From Mytilus trossulus (Eukaryota > Mollusca > Bivalvia > Mytilida > Mytilidae), in assembly GCF_036588685.1 (NCBI RefSeq), contig NC_086381.1, positions 49,723,431 to 49,787,430 of the forward strand: a stretch of 64,000 nt of DNA, given 5' to 3'. The notes beneath the pieces were generated by a model that did no database searches, was not told the origin of the DNA, and saw only the letters and a program-made list of their open reading frames with translations. Below, in pieces: positions 62,241-64,000 of the stretch. Numbering within the stretch: the stretch's first letter is position 1; every line of letters begins with the position of its first letter. Position numbers and translations under genes: made by a program.

Positions 62241-62299
62241 GGAGTTTGCGAATAATGGCTGTAATAGTGTTGAAAGCGATAAGTGTAATAAATGTTCAT

Positions 62300-63582
62300 T
62301 AAATGTGTGCTCATGGAAAATCTCTAAAGGTCTGTTGCGGAAACTAAAAGACAAAGAATTGATAATGGAAATAACAAATTGTGATATCGTATGCTTAAAT
62401 GAGTGCTGGGTCAAATGCCCGAGGGAACTCGAATTAAATGGTTATGATAATAGTTATCAAAGGTACCAGGATTATAATTTAGTACGCCAGACGCGCGTTT
62501 CGTCTACATAAGACTCATCAGTGACGCTCATATCAAAATATTTATAAAGCCAAACAAGTAAAAAGTTGAAGAGCTTGAGGATCCAAAGGTTCAAAAAGTT
62601 GTGCCAAATACGGCGAAGGTAATCTATGCCTGGGATTAGAAAATCCTTAGTTTTTCGGTAAATTCAAAGTTTTGTATACAGGAAATTTATAAAATGACCA
62701 CATTAATGATATTCATGCCAACACCGAAGTGTTGACTACTGGGCTGGAGATACCCTCGGGGACGAAACGTCCACCAGCAGTGGCATCGACCCAGTGGTGT
62801 AAATAGTTATCTAAGGTACCAGGATTATAATGTAGTACGCCAGACGCGTAAATTTGTTGATAGGGAAAATTGCAACGAAGGAGGAGTAATTTTTTTCTAT
62901 AGAAAGTGGTAAATCCGTATATTGAATTTTTAAATTGTTGTGCTAATACTAATAGTATGATATGGTTAAAAATAAGCATAATGTTATTATGTTTGATAGT
63001 AAAGATTTGTATCCGTGTGCTATATATATGCCCCTGATAATAATGTGTTTTACCGAGAGTATGACTTAGATGTCTTTAAAGTTTTGCAAGAACAAATAGA
63101 ACATTATAGTGTATTAGGTAATATTGCAGTGATTTTTGATCTCAACGGAATAATAGGTTTAGAGAATGACTTCATAATGCAAAACAATTTAAATGTATTT
63201 AATTGCAATGAAACTGATTTACTTAATTATGAACCTGATCTACCAAGTAAAAGAACAACATACGACATAAAGCCGGCTAATTCGTTTGGTCGTCAAATTT
63301 TGAACTTATGTAAATCTTCTGGTATAAGAGTATGTAATGATCGTTTTGAGAAAAAAAGTGAAACTTTTACATTCAAAATAAGAATGTATGTAGCATGATT
63401 GATTATTTGCTTGTGATTGTGATCTTGTGATTCATTTTCTATTGTTAATGATTTTGTCATTGGTGATTTTACTACTTGTTCATGTCATGCACCGTTAAAA
63501 GTTGTATTTAACGGATGAACTTTAAATGAAATATGTACTTGTAAAACTGTAAAATATGATTGTTATAAATGGAATGATGGGT
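62300..63582 (+). pseudogene. LINE ORF2 relic: apurinic-type endonuclease domain
   Basis: Fragments in order: VCSWKISKGLLRKLKDKELI, NCDIVCLNECWV (the conserved Glu), then a 390-bp insertion, FVDRENCNEGGVIFFYRKW, IYAPDNNVFYREYDLDVF, IAVIFDLNGIIGL (catalytic GDxN degraded to FDLN), SKRTTYDIKPANSFGRQI and, in another frame, SMIDYLL. These match an exonuclease/endonuclease/phosphatase fold such as begins LINE ORF2. The reverse-transcriptase part is absent, because another repeat starts at 63583. Confidence 0.65.
62458..62848 (+). mobile_element. Repeat unit inserted in the LINE endonuclease frame
   Basis: The unit starts AAGGTACCAGGATTATAATT and GTACGCCAGACGCG, and the same 45 bases recur at its other end (62804-62848), giving a 353-bp spacing. 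Internal landmarks are AAGACTCATCAGTGACGCTC and GGGGACGAAACGTCC. The LINE frame reads up to NGYDNSYQ on the left and resumes KFVDREN on the right. Inverted fragments of the family lie at 54025-54240. Confidence 0.7.
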
Positions 63583-64000
63583 TTAAGGTGGCTCACCCCA
63601 ATAGTGACCCCCGGTAGATTTTTTTTATTTTCACTTATTCTGTAGATTTTTTTATGCTGAATCCAAAAATGCAAAGAAAAAAGGGGGTCACCAGGCTCGT
63701 TTTCCCCTCAAATTGAAGCGAAATGTGCGATTTTGACCCTTTTTCCAAACATGTCCACCCTTACAACAATAACGGTTACATCAAATTCAAAGAGTTTTAA
63801 AACCAAGTCAGTATGATTTTTATGTGAAAAAACATTAGAATTTGAAATGTAAACCTTTCCCGTTGTTGTTTTTGACTAAAAAATCCTTTTATTTTCAGAT
63901 TTATGTCTAAATTTTGCATTTTCTAATTTCAGTTTAAGGCAAAAAATATTGATTGAATCGATTTTTCGTAAAATTTTCCCGGTAGATTTTTTTTAAAAAC
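63583..64000. mobile_element. Start of a second TTAAGGTGGCTC element (cut by window edge)
   Basis: TTTAAGGTGGCTCACCCC at 63583 matches the end of the MITE at 34689-35246. It interrupts the LINE frame after CYKWNDGF. The interior contains repeated CCGGTAGATTTTTTTT strings (about 63611 and 63980). The right end is outside the window. Confidence 0.5.

Overview
This window looks like AT-rich, repeat-dense nuclear DNA from a bivalve mollusc, most likely a mussel close to Mytilus. Three things point there: small spliced genes on an intron-rich background, several paralogous secreted C1q-domain genes (a family hugely expanded in bivalves), and dispersed repeats that resemble the mussel repeat landscape. 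The organism is an inference. Nothing here looks bacterial or organellar, and I recognised no rRNA or tRNA gene.

Two families of secreted, probably recognition-type proteins dominate, mostly on the minus strand. C1q-domain genes have a signal-peptide/coiled-coil exon followed by one C1q exon. Copy 1 (1-3892) runs off the left edge. Copy 2 (7752-9381) is a pseudogene. Copy 3 (22492-24272) is intact. Copy 4 (36511-36951) is an orphan C1q exon whose splice acceptor reads CG instead of AG. Copy 5 (about 53285-53560) is a relic. The second family joins a signal peptide, two thrombospondin-1-like modules and a von Willebrand A domain. Copy A (29151-32963, four exons, 365 residues) is intact. Copy B (56218-58597) is truncated and frameshifted. 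Copy C (51097-51925, plus strand) is a relic cut short by a repeat.

C1q copies 1 and 2 sit in a segmental duplication that includes about 1 kb of upstream DNA. Comparing the copies delimits insertions: a 2.5 kb inverted-repeat element in the copy 1 intron (451-2947), a 1.4 kb element at 5213-6625, a 1.5 kb element at 9821-11358, and a roughly 4.2 kb insertion at about 12410-16680. The last carries a tyrosine-recombinase gene of the Crypton/KIAA1958 type (13562-16272). Its reading frame is broken three times, each time by one base in a homopolymer. Adjusting all three gives one 578-codon frame with the family's catalytic residues.

The rest is mobile-element debris: two Penelope-like reverse-transcriptase relics (27560-28158, 54780-55262) and repeated tails related to the second one; a decayed LINE with nested insertions at the right edge (61048-63582); a TTAA-bounded miniature element (34689-35246); foldback hairpins; and several tandem arrays. 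Between 39 and 48 kb a few isolated exon-like segments suggest one minus-strand secreted-protein gene and perhaps a tiny plus-strand gene, neither of which I can name.
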